Of a stretch of DNA of 64,000 nt, positions 26,350 through 35,216 are shown in pieces. The DNA is taken from positions 3,906,001-3,970,000 of the forward strand of contig CBDCEM010000003.1 in NCBI GenBank assembly GCA_965215825.1. Reading direction: 5' to 3'. Position numbers and translations under genes: made by a program. The notes under the pieces were generated by a model, which saw nothing but the letters and a program-made list of their open reading frames with translations, made no database searches and was not told the origin of the DNA. Numbering within the stretch: position 1 is the first letter of the stretch; every line of letters starts with the position of its first letter. This DNA comes from JAWPMT01 sp965215825 (lineage in GTDB: Bacteria; Bacteroidota; Bacteroidia; Cytophagales; Cyclobacteriaceae).

Positions 26350-26716
26350 TTTGCCAAAAACTAAAGCCAGGCTCATAGAAAAAGTAGAAACCTCCCTCCT
26401 CACCGACAAAATGATCCATGAATGCGATGACTTCTTTCAGTACATCGTCATCGAAAGACTATCCAGAGGCCTAAGGAATCAGATGATGTTTTATCTCACC
26501 AACTAGGAAGTTCCGTTCCCAGATCACAAGGAGTTTCTGGAAGACCTTAGATACCTTTTTGATTTTTTGGATCGGATTGGGGATGGCGTGACCTACAGAA
26601 ATGTAAAGGATTGATATCAGCTCATCTCTCAAATAAAAGGAGAATCACAAAAATCTAAGTCAAAGAAATCGATTGATGTAATCAGCAACGACCTTTGGAT
26701 TCAAGTCCTTCCTTAA
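26350..26716 (+). pseudogene. Unrecognised gene remnant with two in-frame stops
   Basis: A single plus-strand frame reads as protein-like sequence (KTKARLIEKVETSLLTDKM, CDDFFQYIVIERLSRG, PDHKEFLEDLRYLFDFLDRI, KSIDVISNDLWIQVLP) but is interrupted by TAG at 26504 and TGA at 26612 before its TAA at 26714. Two nonsense codons in an otherwise coherent frame suggest a decayed gene. Family not recognised. It is convergent with the CsbD gene and overlaps its end by four bases. Confidence 0.4.
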
Positions 26717-26898
26717 TAGGTCTGCAATTCGGCAAAGAGCATCTCAAGCTCCTGCCGTGTTTTCTTTAACTTATCGGAAAGTCGGCTCAACATACTTTCC
26801 CTCTCCCCTTCTTTGAACTCAAAATCAGCATCCGAAAGAATAGGGAATCTCCATTTTAGCATCACTTTTTGTTCTCTCCAACTTCTTGTTATTTTCAT
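26713..26898 (-). CDS. CsbD-like general stress protein
   Basis: A 61-aa protein matching the CsbD layout: SWREQKVMLKWRFPILSDADFEFKEGERESMLSRLSDKLKKTRQEL, compare the family pattern 'GNWNQxKGKxKxKFxxLTDDDLxxxEGxxxxLxGxLQxxxGKTxEE'. The usual GK-rich turn is degraded (EQKVMLKWR), so it is divergent. CsbD proteins are induced by general stress; mechanism unknown. Last gene of the two-box element d operon. Confidence 0.7.
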   Translation of the reverse strand: MKITRSWREQKVMLKWRFPILSDADFEFKEGERESMLSRLSDKLKKTRQELEMLFAELQTY

Positions 26899-26941
26899 GA
26901 GTTTTAAGTTTGTTCTTGATTAGCGTTTGGACGAATCCCCT

Positions 26942-27181
26942 TTAGGTGTCATCCTTTGTTGCTATTGCAAATCCTGCTATTTTGTCACAGGATTGAGTCA
27001 GTTTAGATTTCTTATTATTCAGAAATGCTAACATGCCTATTTTATCGCTATTTGAAATTATTCGACTATTCAGGTTTTTAATCATCAATTTCAACCGTTC
27101 GATTTCTTCCATCACATACTTGATTTCATCGACGATTACCACTTTGTTACTTTCCATTTGATGTCTGATTTTATTGTTCAT
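26942..27181 (-). CDS. Small helical protein, 79 aa
   Basis: Unrecognised, predicted helical: NKVVIVDEIKYVMEEIERLKLMIKNLNSRI suggests a short coiled coil. Starts 9 bp after the preceding gene's stop and lies before csbD, so it is probably co-transcribed in the stress operon. Codon use and spacing support a real gene; function unknown. Confidence 0.55.
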   Translation of the reverse strand: MNNKIRHQMESNKVVIVDEIKYVMEEIERLKLMIKNLNSRIISNSDKIGMLAFLNNKKSKLTQSCDKIAGFAIATKDDT

Positions 27182-27190
27182 TTGCTTTTG

Positions 27191-27424
27191 CTATGTTATG
27201 CTTCCGCCTTCATTTTCCCATACCGTTAACTTATCATACTTGACTGCTAATTCCCGATCCTCTACCAGCTCCTGTTCATAATAAACCAGTTCTGTCGCTT
27301 CGGGATCACCCAGCACTTTGCAGTAATAAATCTGATCTGTGTAGCGGCTGATTTTCAGCTTTAGGCTGGGATTGACTTTTGCGCACACCACGTCACCAGG
27401 TGTGTATTTATTTTGAATGCTCAT
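27191..27424 (-). CDS. Small beta-rich protein, 77 aa (SH3-like), copy 2
   Basis: Core YTPGDVVCAKVNPSLKLKISRYTDQIYYCKVLGDPEATELVYYEQELV is homologous to the 61-aa protein at 23515-23700. A small barrel of SH3/KOW type is likely from the pattern of hydrophobic strands. It has a longer acidic C-terminus than copy 1. Located between the transglutaminase gene and small helical genes on the same strand. Confidence 0.72.
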   Translation of the reverse strand: MSIQNKYTPGDVVCAKVNPSLKLKISRYTDQIYYCKVLGDPEATELVYYEQELVEDRELAVKYDKLTVWENEGGSIT

Positions 27425-27623
27425 AATTGCTGCTTTAATACCTGTTTCAAGGTGGTTTTTTCACACCACTAGTCTAATATCTATTTCATCGCTTTTTTAT
27501 ATGATTCCCACTTTAAAAAAGGGTGGGAGGTCATATACTCCGACCCGGCCTCAAAAACCTCATCGTTGTAGCGGCATCATCTATTAAATGCTACATTTTC
27601 AAACATTTGGTTTCTATATTTTC

Positions 27624-28484
27624 CTACGTCATGTTCTCTATACTCAGCCTCGTAATCATCGTACTATGCGCATTACCCTGATACGAGCCAGTGACTGGCA
27701 TCGTGTCCTGATAGAGGGCACTGGAGCAAATAGGAATGTGTGAACTTCCCGCGACGACACCATAACTTGGATCAAACCCCACCCAACCAGCACCTGGAAG
27801 GTAGACTTCCACCCACCCATGAAGTTGGTGTGTGATGCTCTCCGGCCCCATGTAATAGTAGCCACTAACAAATCTGGCTGCTATACCCATCTGCCGTAGG
27901 ACTTGAATCTCCATCCACGATAGATCCCTACAGGAGCCTTTTTTCAGCTCGAAGGTCTTGTTAGCTTCAAAAGGTTCACCCGTCTGTCTTGAATCTAAAG
28001 TAAAATCATCGTGTATCTGACTGGTAAGGTTGGAAATAAAGTGAAGTGTTTTATAGGTTGACTTTTCTCGTAGTTCATTACCATAATCCATGAGTGGTTT
28101 GGAAATCTCTGAGAACTGTAATGCGCCGAAAAGCAGATCGGTAAGATGATCTGAATAGCTAAATGGCAATTCAAAATAGCCCCTGGGAAAAGTGATAAAA
28201 TCAAATTGGTTGTTTTCTTCAAGAAGAACGATGGATGCTGATCGAATGTTCAAGCGGGAGTGCAACCCTTCAAACCAACAGAAATGAACTAAATTATTTT
28301 CGGCATCGCGTTGTTCAGACAACCCGACAGGTTCAGGAGTGATTATTATTTCGGTACTTTTTAGTTTGTTATAAGGGGTAATACAAGGTTTAAGTCTTAG
28401 GTAATGAGGCTCAATGCATACTTCCTCGTCAAACAAATAAATCGTTTCATGGGTGATTCTTAAAGAAGTTTGACTGTTGTTCAT
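27624..28484 (-). CDS. Transglutaminase-like cysteine peptidase family protein
   Basis: Cytoplasmic 286-aa protein. Residues about 5-90 are the bacterial transglutaminase N-terminal beta domain (ITHETIYLFDEEVCIEPHYLRLKP). The catalytic core has all three residues: Cys in ELKKGSCRDLSW (about 187), His in LHGWVEVYLPG (about 224) and Asp in WVGFDPSYG (about 239). Such proteins are peptidases or amidases, often next to circularly permuted ATP-grasp genes, which are absent here. It follows a 27-aa micropeptide by five bases. Confidence 0.88.
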   Translation of the reverse strand: MNNSQTSLRITHETIYLFDEEVCIEPHYLRLKPCITPYNKLKSTEIIITPEPVGLSEQRDAENNLVHFCWFEGLHSRLNIRSASIVLLEENNQFDFITFPRGYFELPFSYSDHLTDLLFGALQFSEISKPLMDYGNELREKSTYKTLHFISNLTSQIHDDFTLDSRQTGEPFEANKTFELKKGSCRDLSWMEIQVLRQMGIAARFVSGYYYMGPESITHQLHGWVEVYLPGAGWVGFDPSYGVVAGSSHIPICSSALYQDTMPVTGSYQGNAHSTMITRLSIENMT

Positions 28485-28489
28485 GGGAT

Positions 28490-28573
28490 TTATTTCGTTG
28501 CGCGTTTCTCTTTCGGTATTCTAGAGGGGCCTGTCTTAACTGAATTACTAATGCCCTCTTTTTCTTTAGACAT
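28490..28573 (-). CDS. Basic micropeptide, 27 aa, third divergent copy
   Basis: Reads MSKEKEG...RIPKEKRATK: the start and the KEKRA core resemble the 39- and 40-aa micropeptides, and it again opens an operon under a two-box element. Only five bases separate its stop from the transglutaminase ATG, so it could also act as a leader peptide by translational coupling. Much shorter than its relatives, with a divergent middle. Confidence 0.5.
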   Translation of the reverse strand: MSKEKEGISNSVKTGPSRIPKEKRATK

Positions 28574-28658
28574 GCCTCGATTACTTTAAGTGAAAGACTT
28601 ATTTCATGTGTATTAGTTGTTTTTCAACGGCTACCGGTTCGTCGGCGCGATGGAATTC

Positions 28659-28709
28659 ACATTAAAAATTCATCCTCCGGTGTAAAATTCGAGTCTGAAT
28701 TTTTAATGT
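28659..28709 (-). promoter_or_regulatory. Long hairpin in the leader of the transglutaminase operon
   Basis: Perfect 14-base arms (ACATTAAAAATTCA at 28659-28672 and its complement at 28696-28709) with a 23-base loop, between two-box element d and the 27-aa micropeptide gene. No T tract follows, so it is more likely a regulatory or protective mRNA structure than a terminator. Confidence 0.45.
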
Positions 28710-28743
28710 TCAATTAAAGTTCGGTATATGCTGATTCATAAGC

Positions 28744-28786
28744 ATTACACGATATTGCTACATGATTACATATATCTCAGATTTCA
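28744..28786 (-). promoter_or_regulatory. Two-box element, copy d (transglutaminase-csbD operon)
   Basis: Boxes ATTACA (28744-28749) and ATTACA (28765-28770), 21 bp apart, followed by TATATCTCAGATT. It overlaps the 3' end of the antiporter gene by ten bases and is about 170 bp upstream of the micropeptide. Confidence 0.65.
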
Positions 28787-29955
28787 GGATTCTTCACGCC
28801 AACGCTCTTCCGAACCATGAGCATCCAAAACGGACTCACAATCAAGGTGACGGAAATGGTGGAAATAACGAGTAAATAGGTATGCTCAGAAACCAATCCA
28901 ATATAGTAGGCTGTGGCCCCTAATATGAAGCTGAACTCCCCTATTTGAGCTAAAATGGCTCCTGTATAGAGGCTATCCGACCAGCTTTCACCCAAAAAAC
29001 GAACAATAATTGCATTGATGGAATTGTTGGTGATGAAGGCCAAAAGCACCAACACCGATACCATACCAAAGTTATTGGCCAGGAAGTTCAGATCGATTAA
29101 CATCCCCACAGACACAAAAAAAAGCGCTACGAATACGATTCTGAATGCATGCAGACTCGAATGTACCCAAGATGTTTCCCTGGCTTTGGCAACGATAATG
29201 CCCGCTACAAATGCACCTAAGGCCGAGGACAGACCAAAAATAGCTGTGAGCAGAGAAAAACCAAAACAAAAGGCAAAAGCGATGAATACTTGTATCTCCC
29301 GATCTTTTCGGATGTGCGTCCCAAAGGGTAATCGTATTTCTTTTTTCTTCAAAACCCAAATCATGATCCCCAGAATGGCTAACCCACCAATGACCTGTTT
29401 TAGGATGTCAAAGTTGGACACAGATGCTCCCGAAAGGTAATTGAGCAACACCAACATGGGGACGACCAGTATGTCCTGTACCAGCAAAATTCCAATGATG
29501 TTTTGTCCAAAATGGGAATTGATGATTTCTTTATCCTGTAGATAGTTGATGACGATGGCTGAACTGCTCAGGCTAATGACAAACCCCAGAACGATGATCT
29601 GGTTCATCGACGAACCAAGGATGATCCCTGCACCCCACACCACGAATAGACTAAAGGCCACCTGAATGAGGGTACCCAGCAGTGGAATACGCCAGTTGGC
29701 AATCAACCGGGGAAGGGAAATCTCCATACCGATAAAAAAGAGCAGCAGGACCAGGCCAAACGAACCCAGGTTTGAAATCAGGGCCTCATCTGTGATAAGC
29801 TGTAAACCGTGAGGGCCCATACCCACTCCCACCAGAATGTATGCGATCAGGTAGGGCTGCTTTAGTAGCTTGAAAATAAAGCTAATAAGAATGATGCCAA
29901 TAGATAGCACCACCAAAACGGAAAGAATGGGGTCTACCTGTACCGCTGCTAACAT
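28777..29955 (-). CDS. CPA2-family cation:proton antiporter
   Basis: Monovalent cation:H+ antiporter, 392 aa with about eleven to twelve transmembrane helices and no C-terminal TrkA domain. Family signatures include YLIAYILVGVGMGPHGL (helix 2), GLVLLLFFIGMEISLPRL (helix 3-4) and GFVISLSSSAIVINYLQDKE, a KefB/GerN-type motif. It is the last gene of the GH130-GT4-antiporter operon (13-bp gap). A copy truncated after about 70 residues is at 39836-40081. Probably pH or osmotic homeostasis. Confidence 0.92.
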   Translation of the reverse strand: MLAAVQVDPILSVLVVLSIGIILISFIFKLLKQPYLIAYILVGVGMGPHGLQLITDEALISNLGSFGLVLLLFFIGMEISLPRLIANWRIPLLGTLIQVAFSLFVVWGAGIILGSSMNQIIVLGFVISLSSSAIVINYLQDKEIINSHFGQNIIGILLVQDILVVPMLVLLNYLSGASVSNFDILKQVIGGLAILGIMIWVLKKKEIRLPFGTHIRKDREIQVFIAFAFCFGFSLLTAIFGLSSALGAFVAGIIVAKARETSWVHSSLHAFRIVFVALFFVSVGMLIDLNFLANNFGMVSVLVLLAFITNNSINAIIVRFLGESWSDSLYTGAILAQIGEFSFILGATAYYIGLVSEHTYLLVISTISVTLIVSPFWMLMVRKSVGVKNPEI

Positions 29956-29967
29956 GTTTCAGGCTGC

Positions 29968-32169
29968 TCATACATACTGCTCTATGATAAGTCTGGAAAG
30001 TAAATAACTGATGGTTGATTCTGCCCCTTGATTAAGGTTTACATGATGTTCTTCCAGCCCATCATAGCATCCACCCGTGCATGGATTGTAGATGATTTGA
30101 TGCAGATGGTTGTCACCCAAAAACCAGTTGAAGGATGCCCTGAGCTGATCTAAGTGGTATTGCTCCCCATACTCCTTATAAAAGCAATCAAGGGCTAAGA
30201 TGGTATAAGCATATTCGATGGGTTGCTCTCCATAAGGGCGCTTTGCCTGCCCCTCTCTGTGCTGTCCAATATTCGATATCATGGATATCTGACCTTCCTT
30301 ATGTGTGATCGACAAGAGGAAATCAAAGGTTTTCCTTGCCGTTGTTTTAAAAATATCTCTGTTGGTGCATGTCCCGGCGAGTAGCATGGCCTCTGGCAGT
30401 ACCGCATTGGCATAAGTTAGATAGGGCTCGTACCATTGCCAGTTTTCATTGGAAACACGTCGGTATTTAGAATTCAGGTTGTCGGCCAGTTGCGTGATGA
30501 TTTTCAACGTTTCCGGTTCGCGCTTGTATTGATAGTAACGACAAAGTCCCTTGATGCCAAAAGCTATAGCTCTTGGCGATTGAAGGTTAACAATCATAGA
30601 TAAACTTTCCTGAAAGGCCATCTCGACCTCAGAGCGCAGATGCAAACTAATGATATGTTGCAAGGATAGAAATTCACCCAAGGCCCAGATGGCTCTGCCG
30701 TTGGCATCTTCCAGGTTTTCTTCGTGATTCTTTTCAAAGAACTGCTGATCAGTGGTCAAATAGTTTAGAAAAGTTCCATCTTCCTGCTGGCAGAAAAGAA
30801 TGAACTCCAGGTAAATATTGATCAGGTGCAAATCTTCAAAATCACCCGTCAGCTCAAAGTTTTTGGTCATGGCAATCAGGGCCCTGGCATTGTCATCAAT
30901 GGTGTAGCCAGAAGTACGATCCGGTTCAGATACTTTGGCGAATTGGATCATGCCAAAATCAGTCGTCATTCTTTTCATGTGATCCAAAGAAATGACCGGG
31001 TACTTATACCCTGGCTTGAAATCTTCAGGGCGCAACAAATTCCTGGCTATTTCAACATGGGAAATCGCCGCATTGGCCCAGGTAGTCGGTCGGATATTGT
31101 GCAAGCCATTCATCCACATTTCTTCCATCAATGGTGGATCCGAAAGCATGGTGATCACTGCGTTGGCCAGCTGTTCTGAGTCTTCAAAGTCGAAATGAAT
31201 TCCGGCACCATCCATCAACTCCAGCGAGTGAGGAATAGGGGTTGATACTATAGGACAACCCGCCGACATGGCATAGGCCAGTGTGCCGCTCACTGCTTGC
31301 TGTGGGTCTTTAGAGGTAAACAGGTAAATGTCTGTACGCTGAAGGTATTCCAGCAATATCTTTAGCGAAAGATACTTATTGATGAACAAGACATGCTTTT
31401 CTACCTTTAGTGCTTTCACTTTGTCGGTAAGGAAATCCCGATAGGTTTCACCCTCACGTTCGAGGACTTCAGGATGCGTTTTTCCTATGATCAGATAAAG
31501 CACATGGGGGAATTGTTTAACTATGTGTGGCAAAGCTTCCAGTGCCGTTTCTATACTTTTCCCTTCACTGATCAGTCCAAAGGTTGATAAAATGGTTTTG
31601 TCAGGAAAAGGGACATCTTGCCGTTTTATGGGATTTTGAGGTTTGATTAAATGCGTGCCATGAGGGATGACCATTATTTTATCTTCCTCAATTTGATAAT
31701 CTGATGTGAGAATGCTGGCGGATCGTTTGGTCATCAGGATCAGATTGGCTGAATGCTTCGCAATCTGCTGGACAATCCCTTTTCTCTCCTCCGAAGGATC
31801 TGACAAGACGGTGTGAAAAGTGGTAATCACAGGTACTTTAAGTTTTTCCAGCAAATCAATCAGATAGTTCCCCAATTCACCACCATAGAGTCCAAATTCA
31901 TGCTGTAGGTAGATGGCCCGAACGTCCCGGTCAAGATTGATGGATTCTGCCAATCGCCCATAGTCTTCTCTCTCCCATGTATTCAGGAAGTACTTTACCT
32001 GCTGAGGGTATTCCATTTGATCGTCCTGTTTTAGCAAAGCACATACGCTGATCGTGAGATCCTCGGTGTATTTATCTTCAATGGCCCGGATCAGATCCTG
32101 ACTATAAGTAGCTATTCCGCACTTTCTGGGTGGATAAGAAGTGATGACGAGGATTTCATTATCTTTCAT
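29968..32169 (-). CDS. GT4-type glycosyltransferase with C-terminal helical domain
   Basis: A 733-aa two-part protein. Residues 1-375 are a GT-B glycosyltransferase of family 4: SYPPRKCGIATYSQDL at the start, LQHEFGLYGGELG, and the donor-site ESGxxE-like stretch SGTLAYAMSAGCPIVSTPIPHSLELM (about 292-317). Residues about 400-730 form an alpha/alpha-barrel-like domain (YTIDDNARALIAM, LEDANGRAIWALGEFLS). The pairing with GH130 across a 4-bp overlap suggests synthesis or turnover of a mannose-containing glycoside. Sugar specificity not visible. Confidence 0.88.
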   Translation of the reverse strand: MKDNEILVITSYPPRKCGIATYSQDLIRAIEDKYTEDLTISVCALLKQDDQMEYPQQVKYFLNTWEREDYGRLAESINLDRDVRAIYLQHEFGLYGGELGNYLIDLLEKLKVPVITTFHTVLSDPSEERKGIVQQIAKHSANLILMTKRSASILTSDYQIEEDKIMVIPHGTHLIKPQNPIKRQDVPFPDKTILSTFGLISEGKSIETALEALPHIVKQFPHVLYLIIGKTHPEVLEREGETYRDFLTDKVKALKVEKHVLFINKYLSLKILLEYLQRTDIYLFTSKDPQQAVSGTLAYAMSAGCPIVSTPIPHSLELMDGAGIHFDFEDSEQLANAVITMLSDPPLMEEMWMNGLHNIRPTTWANAAISHVEIARNLLRPEDFKPGYKYPVISLDHMKRMTTDFGMIQFAKVSEPDRTSGYTIDDNARALIAMTKNFELTGDFEDLHLINIYLEFILFCQQEDGTFLNYLTTDQQFFEKNHEENLEDANGRAIWALGEFLSLQHIISLHLRSEVEMAFQESLSMIVNLQSPRAIAFGIKGLCRYYQYKREPETLKIITQLADNLNSKYRRVSNENWQWYEPYLTYANAVLPEAMLLAGTCTNRDIFKTTARKTFDFLLSITHKEGQISMISNIGQHREGQAKRPYGEQPIEYAYTILALDCFYKEYGEQYHLDQLRASFNWFLGDNHLHQIIYNPCTGGCYDGLEEHHVNLNQGAESTISYLLSRLIIEQYV

Positions 32170-33194
32170 GATTGATGGTTAAGTAATTCGGAGATAAGCT
32201 CGACTAAGTCTACAGAGGCCACCGCAATGCACGTGTCTGCGGCACCATAGTAGATGTATAATCTGTCACCAAAGATTGCCGTACCCGTAGGGAAAACTAC
32301 ATTGTTCACCTCTCCTGACAATTCCCAGGCCAGCTCGGGTTTGAACAGTGGGTATGGAAGACGAGCCCGTTCCTTTTCTGGCTCCTCTAAATCAAGCAAG
32401 GCCGCGCAGGCAGAATAGACATATCCTTCGGTTGTATCATGTACGCCATGATAGATCAGCAGCCAGCCTTCCTTCGTTTCCATAGGTGGACAACCTCCTC
32501 CGATGTAGCTGATCTCATGCGCATACTTAGCCGCCATCAGGATGTGCTGATCAAAGTGCATGAGATAATTTTGCCAGTAGTCTTTCGTCAGCTCCTCTAT
32601 CGTTTGGACAGAAGCAATTTGGATATCCGGACGAATGCGGTGAAGGAAGTAGAACTTACCATTGATCTTTCTGGGGAAGAAGATGAGGTTTTTGTCTGAG
32701 AGTAGAATTTTCTTTTGAACTACGTCATGGGCATCATGCAGATTATGAAACCGATTGTACTTGATGCTGATATGCGCATTTGCTGTAATGTCCAAAAATG
32801 CCTGATGCGTGATTTGCGGTACAATGATGCCTTTTCGCTGAAAGCTCAACAAATCCTCAGAAGTGGCCAGAGAGCCCATAGCATTTACCTCGTCATAGGC
32901 TGTATAAGTTAAAAAATAAGTGTGGCCAATCTTCACAATTCGGGGATCTTCTATCCCTTGCCATTCCTGATCAGCACCCGGCAGTAATACAGGGGTTGAT
33001 TTGCGCTCAGTCAGGTCCAGGGGCCCTTTTAACCGACAATAGCCAATGGTGGAATAATTGCCCATTCGCACAGCCCTGTAAAAAACATGGACGGTATCTC
33101 CTTCCTGCATCACTGCAGGATTAAGAACGCCTTTGTTTTCAAACGCCAGTTCCGTTTTTTCAAGGATAATGCCTTCTTTTTTTACTTTTAACAT
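32166..33194 (-). CDS. GH130 family glycosidase/phosphorylase
   Basis: Five-bladed beta-propeller enzyme of GH130 (beta-mannoside phosphorylases and hydrolases), 342 aa. Family signatures: VFYRAVRMGNYSTIGYCRL near residue 35, WQGIEDPRIVKIG (about 82-94, with the catalytic-region Asp in EDPR), and YYGAADTCIAVA near the end. Its first 23 codons and leader have been copied to the front of the DUF1611 gene at 36303-36374. First gene of the operon governed by two-box element e, 170 bp upstream. Confidence 0.88.
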   Translation of the reverse strand: MLKVKKEGIILEKTELAFENKGVLNPAVMQEGDTVHVFYRAVRMGNYSTIGYCRLKGPLDLTERKSTPVLLPGADQEWQGIEDPRIVKIGHTYFLTYTAYDEVNAMGSLATSEDLLSFQRKGIIVPQITHQAFLDITANAHISIKYNRFHNLHDAHDVVQKKILLSDKNLIFFPRKINGKFYFLHRIRPDIQIASVQTIEELTKDYWQNYLMHFDQHILMAAKYAHEISYIGGGCPPMETKEGWLLIYHGVHDTTEGYVYSACAALLDLEEPEKERARLPYPLFKPELAWELSGEVNNVVFPTGTAIFGDRLYIYYGAADTCIAVASVDLVELISELLNHQS

Positions 33195-33206
33195 GCTTTT
33201 TCAGTT
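33135..33206. repeat. 72-bp direct repeat, source copy at the GH130 start
   Basis: Identical to 36303-36374 except for one base: the GH130 ATG reads GTG in the other copy. It covers the GH130 start region and a few leader bases. Confidence 0.9.
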
Positions 33207-33364
33207 TTAATATGGGCTCTAATCCTACGAATGATCTTTTATTGTAATATCTAAGTGCCATTTGAATTCCTCAGCAGTTTTTGACTTCACCCTCAGTGTT
33301 TCTTGGCCAGATCAAATGATACTTTCCCCAAAATGTAAAATTGCGGATACTACAAGCGGAAAGT

Positions 33365-33407
33365 CTTACACGAAGCATAAGACGTGTTACATGTTTCACA
33401 TGTTATA
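33365..33407 (-). promoter_or_regulatory. Two-box element, copy e (GH130-GT4-antiporter operon)
   Basis: Boxes CTTACA (33365-33370) and GTTACA (33386-33391), 21 bp apart, followed by TGTTTCACATGTTA. About 170 bp upstream of the GH130 start. Confidence 0.65.
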
Positions 33408-33465
33408 TATATCGAAGCGTCCAGAATGAGGTGTAATTATTCATAGTCGTGAAGGATAGCTCAGG

Positions 33466-34152
33466 CTATGGCATGTGAGATTCAATAACGCCATAAAAGG
33501 CATGGTCTTTTCCCTTTTCAATGGCCCATCCGACATTACCATAGTCGAAATGCCAATATTCCTTGAGGTCACAAACAAAATCTTCTTGCTCAAAAAGACC
33601 TGTTAATAGCGCGCGGTTGACTTTCGCTTCTTCGCTTATTTCTGGGTGATGAGGATAGCATTTTTTGTTGAGCTCAATTGTCAATCCTGTATTGGTACCA
33701 AAGTCCAAAATTTGATTGGTTTTGTTTTCCAGGATCAAGGCGTCGATGGCTCCTCCGGTAGTATGGGTTGATTTGTTGTATGGTGCTATAAAATATGATA
33801 CTATTTCATCTAACTCCTTGATGGATTTTTTTGGAAATTGCCTTAAAATGGCTCTGTGGTTTCGCTCCCAAAGCAAACGTTGATGTTTGAATGATCGCCA
33901 GGCTGATCGAATGACCAGTGTTTTATCCTGGTAATTGAGTTTCTCACTTATTCGCCCTATTTTTTCGACTATTTCTTCCCTTATAAGATATTGGTAGTTC
34001 TTCATCAATGATGGTTCATACATCAACTTGAACGCAGTATCCTTCAAGCTTTTCAAAGGCGAGCCATTGTCTATGACCGGGAAGCTGGATTCCAGTCGCT
34101 TGTGTGCAATATCTTTTGATTCTATGGATTGGGTGTATTCGATTGCATTCAC
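33466..34152 (-). CDS. D-alanyl-D-alanine dipeptidase (VanX/DdpX-like, M15D)
   Basis: Zinc dipeptidase, 228 aa. Metal and catalytic motifs are clear: STHTTGGAIDALI (SxHxxGxAxD; His and Asp zinc ligands, about residues 129-138) and DLKEYWHFDYG (ExWHF; catalytic Glu and third zinc His, about 198-207). No signal peptide, so it acts in the cytoplasm on free D-Ala-D-Ala, as DdpX does. It is the last gene of the operon with racemase and DUF1611 enzyme, five bases after the racemase, which fits D-Ala recycling. Confidence 0.88.
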   Translation of the reverse strand: MNAIEYTQSIESKDIAHKRLESSFPVIDNGSPLKSLKDTAFKLMYEPSLMKNYQYLIREEIVEKIGRISEKLNYQDKTLVIRSAWRSFKHQRLLWERNHRAILRQFPKKSIKELDEIVSYFIAPYNKSTHTTGGAIDALILENKTNQILDFGTNTGLTIELNKKCYPHHPEISEEAKVNRALLTGLFEQEDFVCDLKEYWHFDYGNVGWAIEKGKDHAFYGVIESHMP

Positions 34153-34157
34153 TAGAA

Positions 34158-35210
34158 TCAGATGTTTACTTTAGTTACATATGGAGAGGTCATAGCGGAT
34201 AACAATGCCGCATAATTGAGGTTGAACCTGACCTCACTACCTACCCGGAGGCCACTCTCCTGGGGGTTGATGATTATATGATCGCTGCTGCTTCCCAGAA
34301 TGGTTATAGTCATTTCAGGACTCAATCCCGAACAGGTTACATCTTGCTGCCCTATGCCAATAATCGCCCGTGGACCAACACCATGATCCTCAAAATCAGG
34401 TATTTCACCCAAGGCATTTTGTCCTATCGAGCCATAAGGCAAAGAGGGTTTAGATTTCAACTCGGTCACTTCAGAGACAAGGGTGAATGCATCTGTAAAC
34501 AGGCCGGGTATTCTTTCCCTTCTTGTGGTTTCGCAGCCGAGAAAGATGGATTCCCCTATTCTTAGGTTGTTGACTCTTCCGCTCTCGTCAATCTTCAGAA
34601 GCCATTGATAGTTGGCGGAGTTTCCACCTGAAATAAACGGTAAATGGATATTGAACGCTTTCTCAATTTCAGTTGCCAAATCGGTTAGTAATCCCATTTT
34701 TTCCTGATCGGGCTGGACACCACCATAGCATGCTAGATTGGTACCGATCCCCATTAGCGATACACCTTTAAGTGGAAGTATCTGGTCTATAATATTTTCC
34801 ACGTCATGAGGCATAATTCCCTCTCGCAGATCTCCATATTCTACCATAAGGACTATGTTATGAACTTGTCCTTGCCGTAATGCTGATTCTGCAAGTGTAC
34901 GAATCACTGATATCTCAGAGTTCAGGCTGATATCTGCATACTTTACAATTGACTCCACTTCGCTCAACATGGGTGGCCCTAACAGCAGAAATTGACACCT
35001 GATACCTGCATCAGACATTTTTTTCAGGTTGGAAATTTTAGCGTCTGCAAGGATGGTTATTCCTCCTTCTACAAGGAGCCGGGCAATGGCTATATTTCCA
35101 CAAACGACTTTTGTCACCGCAGCAATGGAGACTCCTCTGGCTTCACAAAAAGCGATAAGCACTTTGAGGTTATGAGCGATTTTGTTAAGATCAATTTCTA
35201 ATCGGGGCAT
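34158..35210 (-). CDS. Alanine/ornithine racemase-family PLP enzyme
   Basis: Fold-type III PLP enzyme, 350 aa, of the alanine/ornithine racemase (YhfX/Orr-like) branch. The PLP-binding Lys lies in IAAVTKVVCGN (about residue 34); ISGGNSANYQW and LRIGESIFLGCE bind the phosphate. The N-terminal TIM barrel is complete, and the C-terminal beta domain is the short family type. It is six bases from the DUF1611 gene and five from the dipeptidase gene, so it probably interconverts alanine or another amino acid released in the same pathway. Confidence 0.87.
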   Translation of the reverse strand: MPRLEIDLNKIAHNLKVLIAFCEARGVSIAAVTKVVCGNIAIARLLVEGGITILADAKISNLKKMSDAGIRCQFLLLGPPMLSEVESIVKYADISLNSEISVIRTLAESALRQGQVHNIVLMVEYGDLREGIMPHDVENIIDQILPLKGVSLMGIGTNLACYGGVQPDQEKMGLLTDLATEIEKAFNIHLPFISGGNSANYQWLLKIDESGRVNNLRIGESIFLGCETTRRERIPGLFTDAFTLVSEVTELKSKPSLPYGSIGQNALGEIPDFEDHGVGPRAIIGIGQQDVTCSGLSPEMTITILGSSSDHIIINPQESGLRVGSEVRFNLNYAALLSAMTSPYVTKVNI

Positions 35211-35216
35211 TGCTAT

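Noticed and set aside
33160..33261. 33-aa basic frame between two-box element e and the GH130 gene
   Set aside because: Would place a micropeptide here too, but it overlaps the GH130 start and is lost in the duplicated copy of the region.
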